Below, piece by piece: positions 9,960 to 19,036 of a stretch of DNA of 60,355 bases. This DNA is from a virus. Within the stretch, counting starts at the first letter, position 1; every line of letters begins with the position of its first letter. Where the stretch lies: IMG/VR virus record IMGVR_UViG_3300028920_000077, positions 1-60,355 of that record; one strand, written 5' to 3'. Both the position numbers and the translations under genes were made by a program. Below the pieces are notes generated by a model. That model saw nothing but the letters and a program-made list of their open reading frames with translations, did not search any database and was not told where the DNA came from.

Positions 9960-10739
9960 TTAAACTTCACCAAGATAAGTAATATCAAGTAAACCACCGT
10001 AATTGGCATGTTTGATAAAACTTAGGTCAAATGTCATGCTATTCCATTCTGTCATTGATTTCATTTGGAAATCACCAGAAGGTGTCATTGCATAATAACC
10101 TTCAAACATTAAATCTGGTCCTTTAGCAACTGCTGGTCTATACATAAAATGTGCTTTTAAAACACTGTCTACATCTGATGTAATCTTTGTAACAAGAGTT
10201 GTGTGATCATAAGTATATGTAACATCTATTGTATCACCATCAGCATAATTCGCACCACCAGCTATCAAGCTAATAACACCTGCATTTTTGCCATTGGTTT
10301 TCCATTCGTAATCAGTTCCCTCAACTAAGGCAACTGCACCTGGATTGGTTTGTATCGCAGTGATAGCAGAAACAAATTTGTATGCTAGCTTAATCTGTCC
10401 ACCGTCTCTAACTACAAATTGTTCTGGAACAGCAACAGTACCAGTTCCACCCTGAGCAGCATGAGTAGGAGTTGAGTTAAGCATAAATAAACCAATGTTC
10501 TCTAAATACATAGCATCAACAACTAATGAACCAGTCCTTAAAATTTCCAGATATGCAATATCATCTTGGAAAGCTAGTTTGTCATCATTATTCATGTGTG
10601 GCAAGGTTTCAATAGAACTACTGGTAACAATACTATTCGTATTCCCAAGGTATCTATAGTCATCATAAGAGCTTCCATCCAGCTTTATTGATAATGCACC
10701 ACCGCCAAGTTGATATATTTTTGTTTGTGAAGCAACCAT
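9960..10739 (-). CDS. Major tail (tube) protein
   Basis: The protein has 259 residues, rich in beta-forming residues, Gly and Thr, without membrane segments. It is encoded between the tail terminator candidate and the chaperone pair, the standard place for the tube protein. It begins MVASQTKIYQLGGGALS with AAGGAG upstream. Residues around 110-185 could form an inserted Ig-like or decoration domain (GTDYEWKTNGKNAGVISL). The assignment rests on order and composition. Confidence 0.75.
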   Translation of the reverse strand: MVASQTKIYQLGGGALSIKLDGSSYDDYRYLGNTNSIVTSSSIETLPHMNNDDKLAFQDDIAYLEILRTGSLVVDAMYLENIGLFMLNSTPTHAAQGGTGTVAVPEQFVVRDGGQIKLAYKFVSAITAIQTNPGAVALVEGTDYEWKTNGKNAGVISLIAGGANYADGDTIDVTYTYDHTTLVTKITSDVDSVLKAHFMYRPAVAKGPDLMFEGYYAMTPSGDFQMKSMTEWNSMTFDLSFIKHANYGGLLDITYLGEV

Positions 10740-10753
10740 TGTTCTTCTCCTTA

Positions 10754-11197
10754 TTATTTGTGAATATCTATTTTGCCACTTTCTTCTATATATTGAAATC
10801 TATATTCTAAGATAGCAACTACCCAATCTTGCTCAGAAATTACACCCTGTCTAACCAATGAATAGTATGTAACTAAAGCATCTGGATTGAATTTTTTATA
10901 ATCCTCCATAGCATATACGATCCTGCTCATAATTCTATCAGCAGTGTATTCAGGATCTACATTCTCTTCTATTTTTTCCATAGAAGCTATTTGTATGTCC
11001 ATTTCCTTTCGATACATAGGTGGGGCTCTATCTATCCTACTTTCAACTTCTTCATATTCATCAGGAACTATCCTGGTGGTAGGGAAATGTTCGGGAGGGT
11101 ATTCTTGAACTTTACCTATACCAATCCACCTTTCAGATTCATTTAGTTCCGTGTCTAAATATGTCTTAATTCTTGTGAGTATCTGATATCTTTTCAT
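10754..11197 (-). CDS. Probable tail completion/terminator protein
   Basis: This is a 147-residue acidic protein (MKRYQILTRIKTYLDTEL). It contains RIVPDEYEEVESRIDRAPPMYRKEMDIQI, cited here only in outline as a charged segment followed by a beta strand. That pattern resembles tail terminator and neck proteins, which bind the top of the tube. It is coupled to the preceding gene by a 4-bp overlap and lies directly before the major tail gene. The function is inferred from position. Confidence 0.55.
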   Translation of the reverse strand: MKRYQILTRIKTYLDTELNESERWIGIGKVQEYPPEHFPTTRIVPDEYEEVESRIDRAPPMYRKEMDIQIASMEKIEENVDPEYTADRIMSRIVYAMEDYKKFNPDALVTYYSLVRQGVISEQDWVVAILEYRFQYIEESGKIDIHK

Positions 11198-11559
11198 TTT
11201 TTCAAAAAATATCCTATCGCTGTGCTAATAAGTGTTGTGAAAAAAGTTATAACTCCTGCCATATAAACAATAAAACGATAAGTAACAAACTTGTCTGCAA
11301 AATTTTTATTTTCATTACATAAATTCTCAAACTGTTTTTCTATGTTGACAATCTTAACCCTCTGGGTAATTGTCTCTTCATTTAACTTATCTATTTTCTT
11401 AGTTATTTCCTGTAAACTATTAATAACAGTCTTCTGGTCTTTTGTAATATTATCTTTAATATTGTTTAACTTAATTGTATTGGGGCATGTAGAATAATCA
11501 TGCCCCTTACCAAGTTGAGCTGTCACTAAAAGATCATCTAAAGCTGTTTGGTCTGCCAT
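11194..11559 (-). CDS. XhlA/holin-like coiled-coil protein with C-terminal membrane helix
   Basis: It has 121 residues. Residues 30-90 form a heptad-rich coiled coil (LQEITKKIDKLNEETI). Residues 95-118 form one membrane helix (FIVYMAGVITFFTTLISTAI) ending in KK. This layout matches haemolysin XhlA-type accessory proteins of phage lysis cassettes. The genomic place inside the tail operon is unusual for lysis, so a structural membrane role is also possible. Confidence 0.55.
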   Translation of the reverse strand: MADQTALDDLLVTAQLGKGHDYSTCPNTIKLNNIKDNITKDQKTVINSLQEITKKIDKLNEETITQRVKIVNIEKQFENLCNENKNFADKFVTYRFIVYMAGVITFFTTLISTAIGYFLKK

Positions 11560-11560
11560 T

Positions 11561-14500
11561 TTATGGTATCCTTACAACAATCTCATTAAGTTGACCAGTG
11601 TTAATAGTATATTCTATATAAATACCTTCCATCCTGTCTGTCAATGTAAATTGCTTTGCAACAACGCCTGTTACAGCCTGTGTGCTAACTAAAACAAGTG
11701 GAGATGTAGTATCATATACCTTTATAGTTATATCAGAGCCAGGTGAACAAGAAACAAAGATTGTTTTTGGTCTAGTTCTGAACCAAGTATTATTTAATCT
11801 GACTGTATTCCCAGACACAGTCTTAGGTATATCTATCATATTCCAGTATCTACCAGTCCAAGGTGTTTTAGTTAAGTAAGTTACATTCGGACTTATGGTC
11901 GGTGTATTGGTTATTGTAAACGTACTAGTAATAGTAGGTGTATTGGTTATTGTAAACGTACTAGTAATAGTAGGTGTATTGGTAAATGTATTTGTATAAG
12001 TGTTAGTTACTGTTTCAGTATTTGTAAAAGTTACTGTTTCAGTATGTGTAGGTGTATGTGTAAGTGTAAATGTATTTGTGATAGTAGGAGTGTTTGTGAT
12101 AGTAGGTGTATATGTGCAAGTTCCTATTCCATCATCAATCAACTCTATATAATCAAATCTCCAATACTTATCACCCATACTTTCTGATGCTCCCGTTAAT
12201 GTTAAACATAGAACATTATGAGTTGGATTGTAATTGGTTACAATTGTTTTTTGTTCCCATACATACTCTACAGAAGGTGTAATATTAATATCATTAATTT
12301 GAGAACAAGAACAATCATTCCAAGTTGCTTCATCTAATCTGGCATATAACCCACCAGCAAAAGAAGAATTAGAGGAGTCTTTCCTAACCCAAATCTTAAT
12401 AGTATACAACCTTGAAGGATCTACCAAGAATGTTTTAACAGCAGAATGTTGACCAGTTAGGTCTGAAGCTGTTATGAAACCTGCATAAGTTCCTTCATAT
12501 TTTGTTGTAGAATTACAACCCAAACTTCCATCACCACAATCTGTCCAATCAGTGCAAGTTCCAGTTTCGAAATCATCCAAAACTATTCCAGTACAACCAA
12601 ATAAAGTTGCTGTTGGATAGAGCGTCGGTGTATCAGTATTTGTCACTGTAAATGTATTTGTAGGAGTATTAGTAAATGTATGTGTGTTAGTTGAAGTATT
12701 TGTAAATGTATTTGTCGCTGTAAATGTATTTGTCGCTGTAAATGTATTTGTAGGAGTATTAGTAAATGTATTTGTGACAGTTGGAGTGCAAGTAATTCCT
12801 GTTAAATCTTGAACTTCTATTAAATCATATAATGCTACATATTGAGAACCAAATGAGTTATAGTTTGTATTAAGCGAAATACAAGTATCTGCACTTAAAG
12901 CTAAAAATCCGTTAGATATTGTCTTTTGTTCCCAGGTATCTAGTGTTGATGGAGTAATATTATTATTGAAATGTCTTAAATCATCTTGATCACAAGGACA
13001 ATCATTACATTCTCCATTATATACATTACCAAATAATTGAAGATTACTATTTGTTGAATACGCCCAAGCTGTTATTTTATAATTATGCCCTGGGATAGTT
13101 TTCAATTTTATTGTTGTAACATTATTCTTATTTGGTGATCCCGCAGGTGAATGGTATAAAACTCCTGAACCACTATATGCTAGTCCATCGAAATAACATT
13201 CATTAATAGGTGTGCCACCAGTATCTTGACAATATGTATAATCCCAACATTCTAACGAAGATTCAAAGTCAAAAACCTGCTTAATACAACCTACAAGTGG
13301 TGTAGCTGTTGATAAAAAGGTGCAAGTATATGTAGATGTATTAGTAGGTGTAGATGTATTTGTCACTGTAAATGTATTTGTCACAGTACTAGTTGGTGTA
13401 TTAGTAATTGTAAATGTTTCTGTAACAGTATTAGTAATTGTATTGGTAGGTGTATTAGTTGGTGTGCAAGTTCCAGAAGTTGGAGGATCTTCTGTTCCTG
13501 ATCCTGAATTATGCCTTTCTGTTACTTCACATTGTGATAATTCATAATCATAAATTACGAATTCATCTATTTGACCGATTAAATCTAATACACTAGACAT
13601 AAGAATGCCTATCTGGAAATTACTTGTATAAGATAATGTTTCAGTAAGAGAATCACTTAATACAGAAACATCTTCATTATTTCCATCTATATAAACATTT
13701 GTTCCACTTGCGTCGGTTGTATCATCACAGGTAATTACTAGATGATGGAAAGTATTGTTATTCCATCCGTCACTTACTGTAATTATACTTAATAGGTTGG
13801 AACCATTATAAAAACTAAATTGAATATTTCCGTTATTACTCAATAAACAATAATATCCATCACTACCTGAACTATAATTGCTAAATAATGTAACAGTAGT
13901 AGGTAACCCAGATTCAACCTTAAACCAACATTCTATAGAAAAGGCATCATCTGTTTGAAATCTTGCTATTGTTCCACAATCTATATATTCATTTGAATCA
14001 CCATCTAAATCTATACAATTATTTAATTTTCCTGAAACCCAATCTACATCTTCTATATTTGTTCCTGTAGCATTTCTACCATTACCAGAGCTATCAGCCA
14101 CAAAAGTTCCTGATGTTTCATTTAAATGATAATGAGCATATAATCCCCATTTAGGTGTATTTGTGGTGGTAGGTGTGTTTGTATTAGTAGGTGTGTTTGT
14201 AGTGGTAAAGGTATTTGTAATAGTGAAAGTATTGGTAGGTGCATTTGTGGACGTGGAAGTACTAGTTGGTGTGCAAGTGCTTAATCCTACTGGAATAACT
14301 TCTAAATTATCAAACCAATAAGAATTGCCAGGACTTTGACTATAAACCTCCAATTTCACACAAATCATAGAACCAGAAGGATCAAAATCAGTTGCCAAGA
14401 CTTTCCTTTGCCAAGTATCATTGGAATTTGGTTGGATTATAACACCAGCAATATCTTCGCATAAGCATCCATTACAACCATCATCTGAATCCTCCACCAA

Positions 14501-14878
14501 CCCTCTAACGGTAGTATTAGTTCCAGTTTGCCTATTCACCCAAATTGCTATATCATACGTCAGGTCGGGATCTACGTTTATACTTCTTACTGCCCTTCCA
14601 TAACTAAGTAATGTATTAACTGTAAGTTTTAATGAACTATCTCCCATATATGCCTTATCTGAAGATGGGCATGTCATATCAACTTCATCACAAGAACTCC
14701 ATTCAGAACAAGTTCCATTTTCGAAACCATCTTTATATTCACAGATCCATTCTGTTGAAGTTGGCACTACAGTGCAGGTTTTAGTTGACGTATTAGTAAC
14801 TGTAGGAGTATTAGTTTGGGCATTACAAAAACTATAAAATAATAATAATATAAATAAAATTTTTATTATCTTTTTCAT
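11561..14878 (-). CDS. Secreted-looking multidomain carbohydrate-binding protein with Thr-rich linkers
   Basis: The protein has 1105 residues. Residues 1-20 look like a signal peptide (KKIIKILFILLLFYS, then CNA-QT). Folded blocks alternate with Thr/Asn/Pro linkers of TNTFT and TNTPT units. The order is a CBM-like domain (about 45-200), a LamG/concanavalin-like domain (about 250-465), two more CBM-like domains (about 535-690 and 770-920), and a 95-residue C-terminal domain. The CBM-like repeats share a Cys-rich start (GTCSEWSSC, GTCTDWTDC), a late W(E/Q)(Q/R)K motif and a final DNLEV or DYIEL strand. Its ATG overlaps the previous stop. A virion fibre would not normally carry a signal peptide, so export from the infected cell is possible. 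Confidence 0.75.
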   Translation of the reverse strand: MKKIIKILFILLLFYSFCNAQTNTPTVTNTSTKTCTVVPTSTEWICEYKDGFENGTCSEWSSCDEVDMTCPSSDKAYMGDSSLKLTVNTLLSYGRAVRSINVDPDLTYDIAIWVNRQTGTNTTVRGLVEDSDDGCNGCLCEDIAGVIIQPNSNDTWQRKVLATDFDPSGSMICVKLEVYSQSPGNSYWFDNLEVIPVGLSTCTPTSTSTSTNAPTNTFTITNTFTTTNTPTNTNTPTTTNTPKWGLYAHYHLNETSGTFVADSSGNGRNATGTNIEDVDWVSGKLNNCIDLDGDSNEYIDCGTIARFQTDDAFSIECWFKVESGLPTTVTLFSNYSSGSDGYYCLLSNNGNIQFSFYNGSNLLSIITVSDGWNNNTFHHLVITCDDTTDASGTNVYIDGNNEDVSVLSDSLTETLSYTSNFQIGILMSSVLDLIGQIDEFVIYDYELSQCEVTERHNSGSGTEDPPTSGTCTPTNTPTNTITNTVTETFTITNTPTSTVTNTFTVTNTSTPTNTSTYTCTFLSTATPLVGCIKQVFDFESSLECWDYTYCQDTGGTPINECYFDGLAYSGSGVLYHSPAGSPNKNNVTTIKLKTIPGHNYKITAWAYSTNSNLQLFGNVYNGECNDCPCDQDDLRHFNNNITPSTLDTWEQKTISNGFLALSADTCISLNTNYNSFGSQYVALYDLIEVQDLTGITCTPTVTNTFTNTPTNTFTATNTFTATNTFTNTSTNTHTFTNTPTNTFTVTNTDTPTLYPTATLFGCTGIVLDDFETGTCTDWTDCGDGSLGCNSTTKYEGTYAGFITASDLTGQHSAVKTFLVDPSRLYTIKIWVRKDSSNSSFAGGLYARLDEATWNDCSCSQINDINITPSVEYVWEQKTIVTNYNPTHNVLCLTLTGASESMGDKYWRFDYIELIDDGIGTCTYTPTITNTPTITNTFTLTHTPTHTETVTFTNTETVTNTYTNTFTNTPTITSTFTITNTPTITSTFTITNTPTISPNVTYLTKTPWTGRYWNMIDIPKTVSGNTVRLNNTWFRTRPKTIFVSCSPGSDITIKVYDTTSPLVLVSTQAVTGVVAKQFTLTDRMEGIYIEYTINTGQLNEIVVRIP

Positions 14879-15066
14879 TATTCACACTCCTTGCATTTTT
14901 TGATGTAAAAACTTCCATTTTTCCTTGTCTTAATTAACTTCTTCTTCTTTTTTTCTTCTTCAGCGTGTATTGCAGCTAACGCATTTTCACATTCTTTTTG
15001 CGTTTTATATACGCAGGGACCATTGCCTATTTTCCACTTTCCATTGCTACATTGAATACAAGGCAT
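14878..15066 (-). CDS. Small Cys-rich protein (MPCIQC family)
   Basis: This 62-residue protein starts MPCIQCSNGKWKIGNGPC and ends KKCKECE. A C-x2-C pair opens the protein, a second occurs near the end, and two single Cys lie between, so it may bind zinc. The middle is helical (ENALAAIHAEEEKKKKK). Similar tiny proteins occur near head genes in many phages; the role is unknown. AGGAGG lies 7 nt upstream of the ATG. Confidence 0.7.
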   Translation of the reverse strand: MPCIQCSNGKWKIGNGPCVYKTQKECENALAAIHAEEEKKKKKLIKTRKNGSFYIKKCKECE

Positions 15067-15078
15067 GTGTAAAACCTC

Positions 15079-15804
15079 CTAAAGAATTTCTTTTAATAAA
15101 CCTTTTGTGTAATTATATTTTTTTATTTCATCATTATCTATGACTAAAAAATCAGAATGACCATTAACCCAACAGCCACTATTTGCAAGGACTTTTGTTT
15201 CACCTTCAATTACGCTATCTATCTCTTTTACGTAAGCATCATGAGTATGACCATAGATTAATTTTTCATATCTGTTTGTGTTAATAAATTTTCTTGCATT
15301 ACTGTCTATTTTATTATTTAATTTATCTAGCAAAATATTATCATCTATATTTTTTGCATTTAATATTTTTTCTATTTTCCCATAATAGTATATAGCTCTT
15401 TCAATCATTTTGTCAAATATTTTTGAACGAGTATAGAAACAAGGGTCAAATTGATGTCCATGATGAATAAAAATGTTGTTAATATTAATAAACAAGTAGA
15501 AACTTTGGCTAATTTTGAACTTTTCTGAAATGTTATTTAACAGCCCATAATCATCATGATTGCCCAGTATTTGTATTATTTTGTGTTTTTTAGAAACCTT
15601 AGATTTTAATTTAAAAAATCTTTCCCAGAATGTTATTATTCCATCTTTGTTATCTGTCTGTGTTGCTTCTAATTCATCACCATTTATGTATAATTCTACT
15701 CTCTCTTTAATTTGTAAAAGTTCATCATAAAAATCCATTATGAGTGGGTTAGTATCATCTGCCCAGTTATTTAAGTGAATGTCTGAAATAATTATTCTTT
15801 TCAT
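15079..15804 (-). CDS. Calcineurin-like metallophosphoesterase
   Basis: It has 241 residues with the five metal-binding blocks of the family in order: SDIHLN (7-12), NGDELE, LGNHDD, HHGHQFD and YGHTHDA. These hydrolyse phosphomono- or phosphodiesters using two metal ions. The placement among head-to-tail connector genes is odd, because the enzyme is not a virion component in other phages I know. It overlaps the preceding gene by 4 bp. The substrate is unknown; nucleotides, polynucleotide ends or phosphoproteins are possible. Confidence 0.88.
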   Translation of the reverse strand: MKRIIISDIHLNNWADDTNPLIMDFYDELLQIKERVELYINGDELEATQTDNKDGIITFWERFFKLKSKVSKKHKIIQILGNHDDYGLLNNISEKFKISQSFYLFININNIFIHHGHQFDPCFYTRSKIFDKMIERAIYYYGKIEKILNAKNIDDNILLDKLNNKIDSNARKFINTNRYEKLIYGHTHDAYVKEIDSVIEGETKVLANSGCWVNGHSDFLVIDNDEIKKYNYTKGLLKEIL

Positions 15805-16475
15805 GTGCTCATCTCGTAAATTTTTATAATTCTTTTTGCTAATAGTTTGGCATAACCTGTGCTAGATTGTTTAACTGCTCTATCAAACCATTTTCTAGGT
15901 GGTAAAAATACCCTAGAAGCAAATAGAAACATCAATTTAATATCTCCACTTGCATGGTCTCTACTAGCTAAAGCGTAACCTGTTAGGATAGCATTTTTAG
16001 ATCTATATGGAGTAGATCTAAATTTAAAGCTAAATAACTCGCCTTTCTTGTAATCCTTAGCTTTTTTCTTTAATCTACCATGACTATCCTTAGCATCATC
16101 TGTTGGGATTATCATAAATTTCTTCTTCATGTTAATCCAAGAATGTCTGCCTGCTGGGTTAGCACCTTTGGTACCTAAATCTTGAATATTTGCATAAGGC
16201 ACACCAACAGAAATAAGATAAGTTCTAGATCTTTTAGATCTTCTTGAAACAGAATAAGTTGACCGCTTCCAAGCAGCAGCCAACTTACCTGTCCTTTTCT
16301 TTATAGATAGATTACTAAGATGCAAGCTACCTGCTGGTTTAAGATCCTCTTTGAACCAAGTTGGAAATACCTGTTCAACAACTGCACCGATATCTTTAAA
16401 TATTTCAGCATACACATCTATTTGTTTCTTTAAATCTTCAATATTAGTTGTTATAATTGGCACAGTACCATACAT
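15801..16475 (-). CDS. Neck/minor tail protein, HK97 gp10-like
   Basis: The 224-residue protein is strongly basic. It contains the patterns RTGKLAAAWKRSTYS and VGVPYANIQDLGTKG, characteristic of gp10-type head-tail joining proteins (a helix, then a VPYAxxxxxGT motif). A C-terminal segment with LPPRKWFDRAV also fits that family. It shares one base with the upstream gene and lies between connector and tail genes. Confidence 0.75.
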   Translation of the reverse strand: MYGTVPIITTNIEDLKKQIDVYAEIFKDIGAVVEQVFPTWFKEDLKPAGSLHLSNLSIKKRTGKLAAAWKRSTYSVSRRSKRSRTYLISVGVPYANIQDLGTKGANPAGRHSWINMKKKFMIIPTDDAKDSHGRLKKKAKDYKKGELFSFKFRSTPYRSKNAILTGYALASRDHASGDIKLMFLFASRVFLPPRKWFDRAVKQSSTGYAKLLAKRIIKIYEMST

Positions 16476-17047
16476 TAATAAGCCTCTTTTTCCAAATACA
16501 AATCTAACTCAAATTTAACTATGGGTAATAAATCAATTTTGTCTGCTTGCACAGAACTACCGAATTGACCTATGTAAGACTTCTTGCCAAAAACATCTTT
16601 GATATTATACCAAGCGATTAATTGCTTCTGAATAGCACCGAATAGGATCTCTGTCTCATCTAACGTATCTAGCCCACCGTCATATATTACTTCCGTCATT
16701 CTATTATTAGCAAGAGATTCTGTTATGATTATATCATTATCCAAACTGTAATTGTCTGCATCTATAGGATCTGTCTGTCCTAAATATCTCATGCTTGTAA
16801 TTGTATGAACAGGCTTTTCTCTTGGTAGCATAGTAACATTAGAATCCATTATCTCTGTATAGGTGTCTCGCATCCAACATCTACCTTTACAATAGGATTT
16901 GCAACTAATATATACTGTTTTTGCCCAAGACATTAAAACATCCCAGCCAGCACTGCCAGACACAATCAAAACACCATCTTTATCTTTTATGTTTCTAGCT
17001 TTTATTGTACTTGTTACAACTGGTTCAAGAAAATCTTCTAAAGCCAT
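16475..17047 (-). CDS. Head-tail connector (gp6-like) protein
   Basis: The 190-residue protein shows the recognisable pattern of connector proteins. It ends in a helix preceded by AIQKQLIAWYN, and includes an aromatic beta strand region (VHTITSMRYLG) and the phrase NNRMTEVIYDGGLD. Four Cys cluster at about 47-57, which is unusual. It overlaps both neighbours by one base. The assignment comes from position and fold-like pattern. Confidence 0.6.
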   Translation of the reverse strand: MALEDFLEPVVTSTIKARNIKDKDGVLIVSGSAGWDVLMSWAKTVYISCKSYCKGRCWMRDTYTEIMDSNVTMLPREKPVHTITSMRYLGQTDPIDADNYSLDNDIIITESLANNRMTEVIYDGGLDTLDETEILFGAIQKQLIAWYNIKDVFGKKSYIGQFGSSVQADKIDLLPIVKFELDLYLEKEAY

Positions 17048-17781
17048 TATTTTTTACCTTTAATCTGTTTCTTTAGTGTGTGAATTTCTTCTTTCATCTC
17101 TGTTATCATTGCAACTACACTTCCAAGTTGTAAGTTGTTTTTAGCTTGTTCTTTCATAACATTTACTAATTCATTAATATTTTTATTTGTTTCCATTTGA
17201 TATTTAACAGCATTAAGTTTAATATTTCTATTGAACTTGTTCGCCTCTCGCTCTATATTATTCGCTTCTGCTTCTATTTTCTGAAAATCAACTTCAACTA
17301 ATTTAGTTACTTCTATGCCTGGTGCAATATCAAAATTACCAAGCCTTGTGCAATGATTTCTGATTGTAGGGTATTCATCATTTGTATAGATAATTTCGCT
17401 TTCTTTAAATTTATAGTTCCTATAAAAGAAAGGTTTCATAACTTGATAGAATTTAAACCTTTTTGGTGGAATAAAATCTTTTTCAACCTTGAATGTTTCT
17501 GGAATAAAAGTATTTAATATCACCAAACACTCTACTTTATCCCTATGATTTATGAATTTTCTCCTAAAATCTTCCAAACTAAAAGCATTAAATCGCCTTG
17601 TGGCTGTATGATAAAAAAAGTCTTTGTGGGCAAAGACTATATCATTCTTCTTGAATTTTACGCCTCTGCCCATTCCAAAGAAATTTGTTAATATTTGATA
17701 TGCTTTATAATCTGGATGAGGGATAATTTCAAAGAGATCAATCTTGAATTTTTCAAATAATTGTTCTCTTGTTATGTTCAT
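17047..17781 (-). CDS. Head-region protein of unknown function (244 aa)
   Basis: Its N-terminal two thirds are rich in Phe, Tyr and Lys (KFKKNDIVFAHKDFFYH), with two similar halves each ending in a KFK-D/E-I(V/I) pattern, perhaps a duplicated SH3-like fold. The last 80 residues are a coiled coil. It lies directly after the capsid gene, where decoration or head-completion proteins are usual. AGGAGG precedes the start. Confidence 0.55.
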   Translation of the reverse strand: MNITREQLFEKFKIDLFEIIPHPDYKAYQILTNFFGMGRGVKFKKNDIVFAHKDFFYHTATRRFNAFSLEDFRRKFINHRDKVECLVILNTFIPETFKVEKDFIPPKRFKFYQVMKPFFYRNYKFKESEIIYTNDEYPTIRNHCTRLGNFDIAPGIEVTKLVEVDFQKIEAEANNIEREANKFNRNIKLNAVKYQMETNKNINELVNVMKEQAKNNLQLGSVVAMITEMKEEIHTLKKQIKGKK

Positions 17782-17797
17782 ATAACCTCCTAGATTA

Positions 17798-19021
17798 TTA
17801 TGCAGCAGCAGTTACTAATCTTGCCATTGTTTTATCAGGGAATACCTTCATGAGACCTTCTCTTCTGGTATATCTGATAACTGTTTCGTCAGTATCGAAG
17901 TAATGATGTTCACTAACATCCACTCTTAATCCGCCAGCTTCACCTAATACCACATATTGCCATGCACAATAAGCTAATGCAGCAGTGTCAGCAGCAGAAT
18001 CGCTTCTTGTAGGATATTGGTTGTGTAGAGTATATGGGTATCCCCACATTGTTCCACTAATACCACCATCAGCAGGATTCCTGAAGATATATTGTCCTGG
18101 AGTATCTGTAATTGCTTGAAGTATATTTAACATAGTTCTATGCATAATAAATCTACCTTCTTCATATACATCATCAACTACTTCTTCTGTCAATCTCAAT
18201 AAATCTTCAAAAGTAATATGTGTAAACAAAGTATTACCAGCACCGAGTGTATATTCATTTACATTGGCATCTACCATAACGCCATCAAAAGGATCGCCAT
18301 TCCCAACAATATCACCAAAATGAATTATTCTTTCTTCTTCTTTAGCAAAAGCCTCAGCAACTAACATTCCTAAATAATTTCCAATATTAGAAACGAAAGT
18401 ATCTTGAGCCCATTCAGAAGAATAAGGGATGAATAAATACATCTTAGCAGGAGAAACACTCATTGTTCCCCACTCAGGTTTCTGAGGTTGCATTACTCCA
18501 CCCTCAGCAATCCAGTTTGCTGTTAAGTTATTGGTGATTGTTCTCCAATGATGAACTAATGTGCTTAAAGGTACCACTTTAATATATTGCCTTACTCTAC
18601 TTATTTTAGGGATTATCCTTAAAATATCTGTAGAATATTCATCTATTAAAGCATACTTACCTTCAGCATCAACGCCTTCATTAATACCATGAACTGCTTT
18701 CCTTCTATAATTTGGATTGGCAGCGATTTCACCAAGGTATTTTACAAAGTTAGCAGCTTTTTTATTGGTTGAAAACACAGGGGTGTTGTTTGGTAACAAA
18801 CCATTGTTCCTTTTCATTTCCAAAGCATTAACCATGTTATTATGGGTAAACCACGCATCCATCAACCTATCTGTTTTTGCAGCATAACCTTTAACATGCT
18901 CAAGAACTTTTCTGAAATCCCTGATTATGTCTGTTTGCACCTGCACATCAGATAAAGTATTTGGATTCTTCTCCATGTCTTTCATCTTTGTTTCCATTTC
19001 ATTAATTAATTTCTCGCCCAT
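17798..19021 (-). CDS. Major capsid protein (HK97 fold)
   Basis: The protein has 407 residues. A short helical N-terminus (about 60 residues) may act as a scaffold segment. The body shows the HK97-type pattern: RIIPKISRVRQYIKVVPLST, then a WIAEGG(V) loop with PEW, and a C-terminal domain with MVDANVNEYT and VSEHHYFDTDETVIRYTRREG. It follows the protease gene by 15 bp. Forms the icosahedral shell. Confidence 0.92.
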   Translation of the reverse strand: MGEKLINEMETKMKDMEKNPNTLSDVQVQTDIIRDFRKVLEHVKGYAAKTDRLMDAWFTHNNMVNALEMKRNNGLLPNNTPVFSTNKKAANFVKYLGEIAANPNYRRKAVHGINEGVDAEGKYALIDEYSTDILRIIPKISRVRQYIKVVPLSTLVHHWRTITNNLTANWIAEGGVMQPQKPEWGTMSVSPAKMYLFIPYSSEWAQDTFVSNIGNYLGMLVAEAFAKEEERIIHFGDIVGNGDPFDGVMVDANVNEYTLGAGNTLFTHITFEDLLRLTEEVVDDVYEEGRFIMHRTMLNILQAITDTPGQYIFRNPADGGISGTMWGYPYTLHNQYPTRSDSAADTAALAYCAWQYVVLGEAGGLRVDVSEHHYFDTDETVIRYTRREGLMKVFPDKTMARLVTAAA

Positions 19022-19036
19022 TGTAACGACCTCCGA

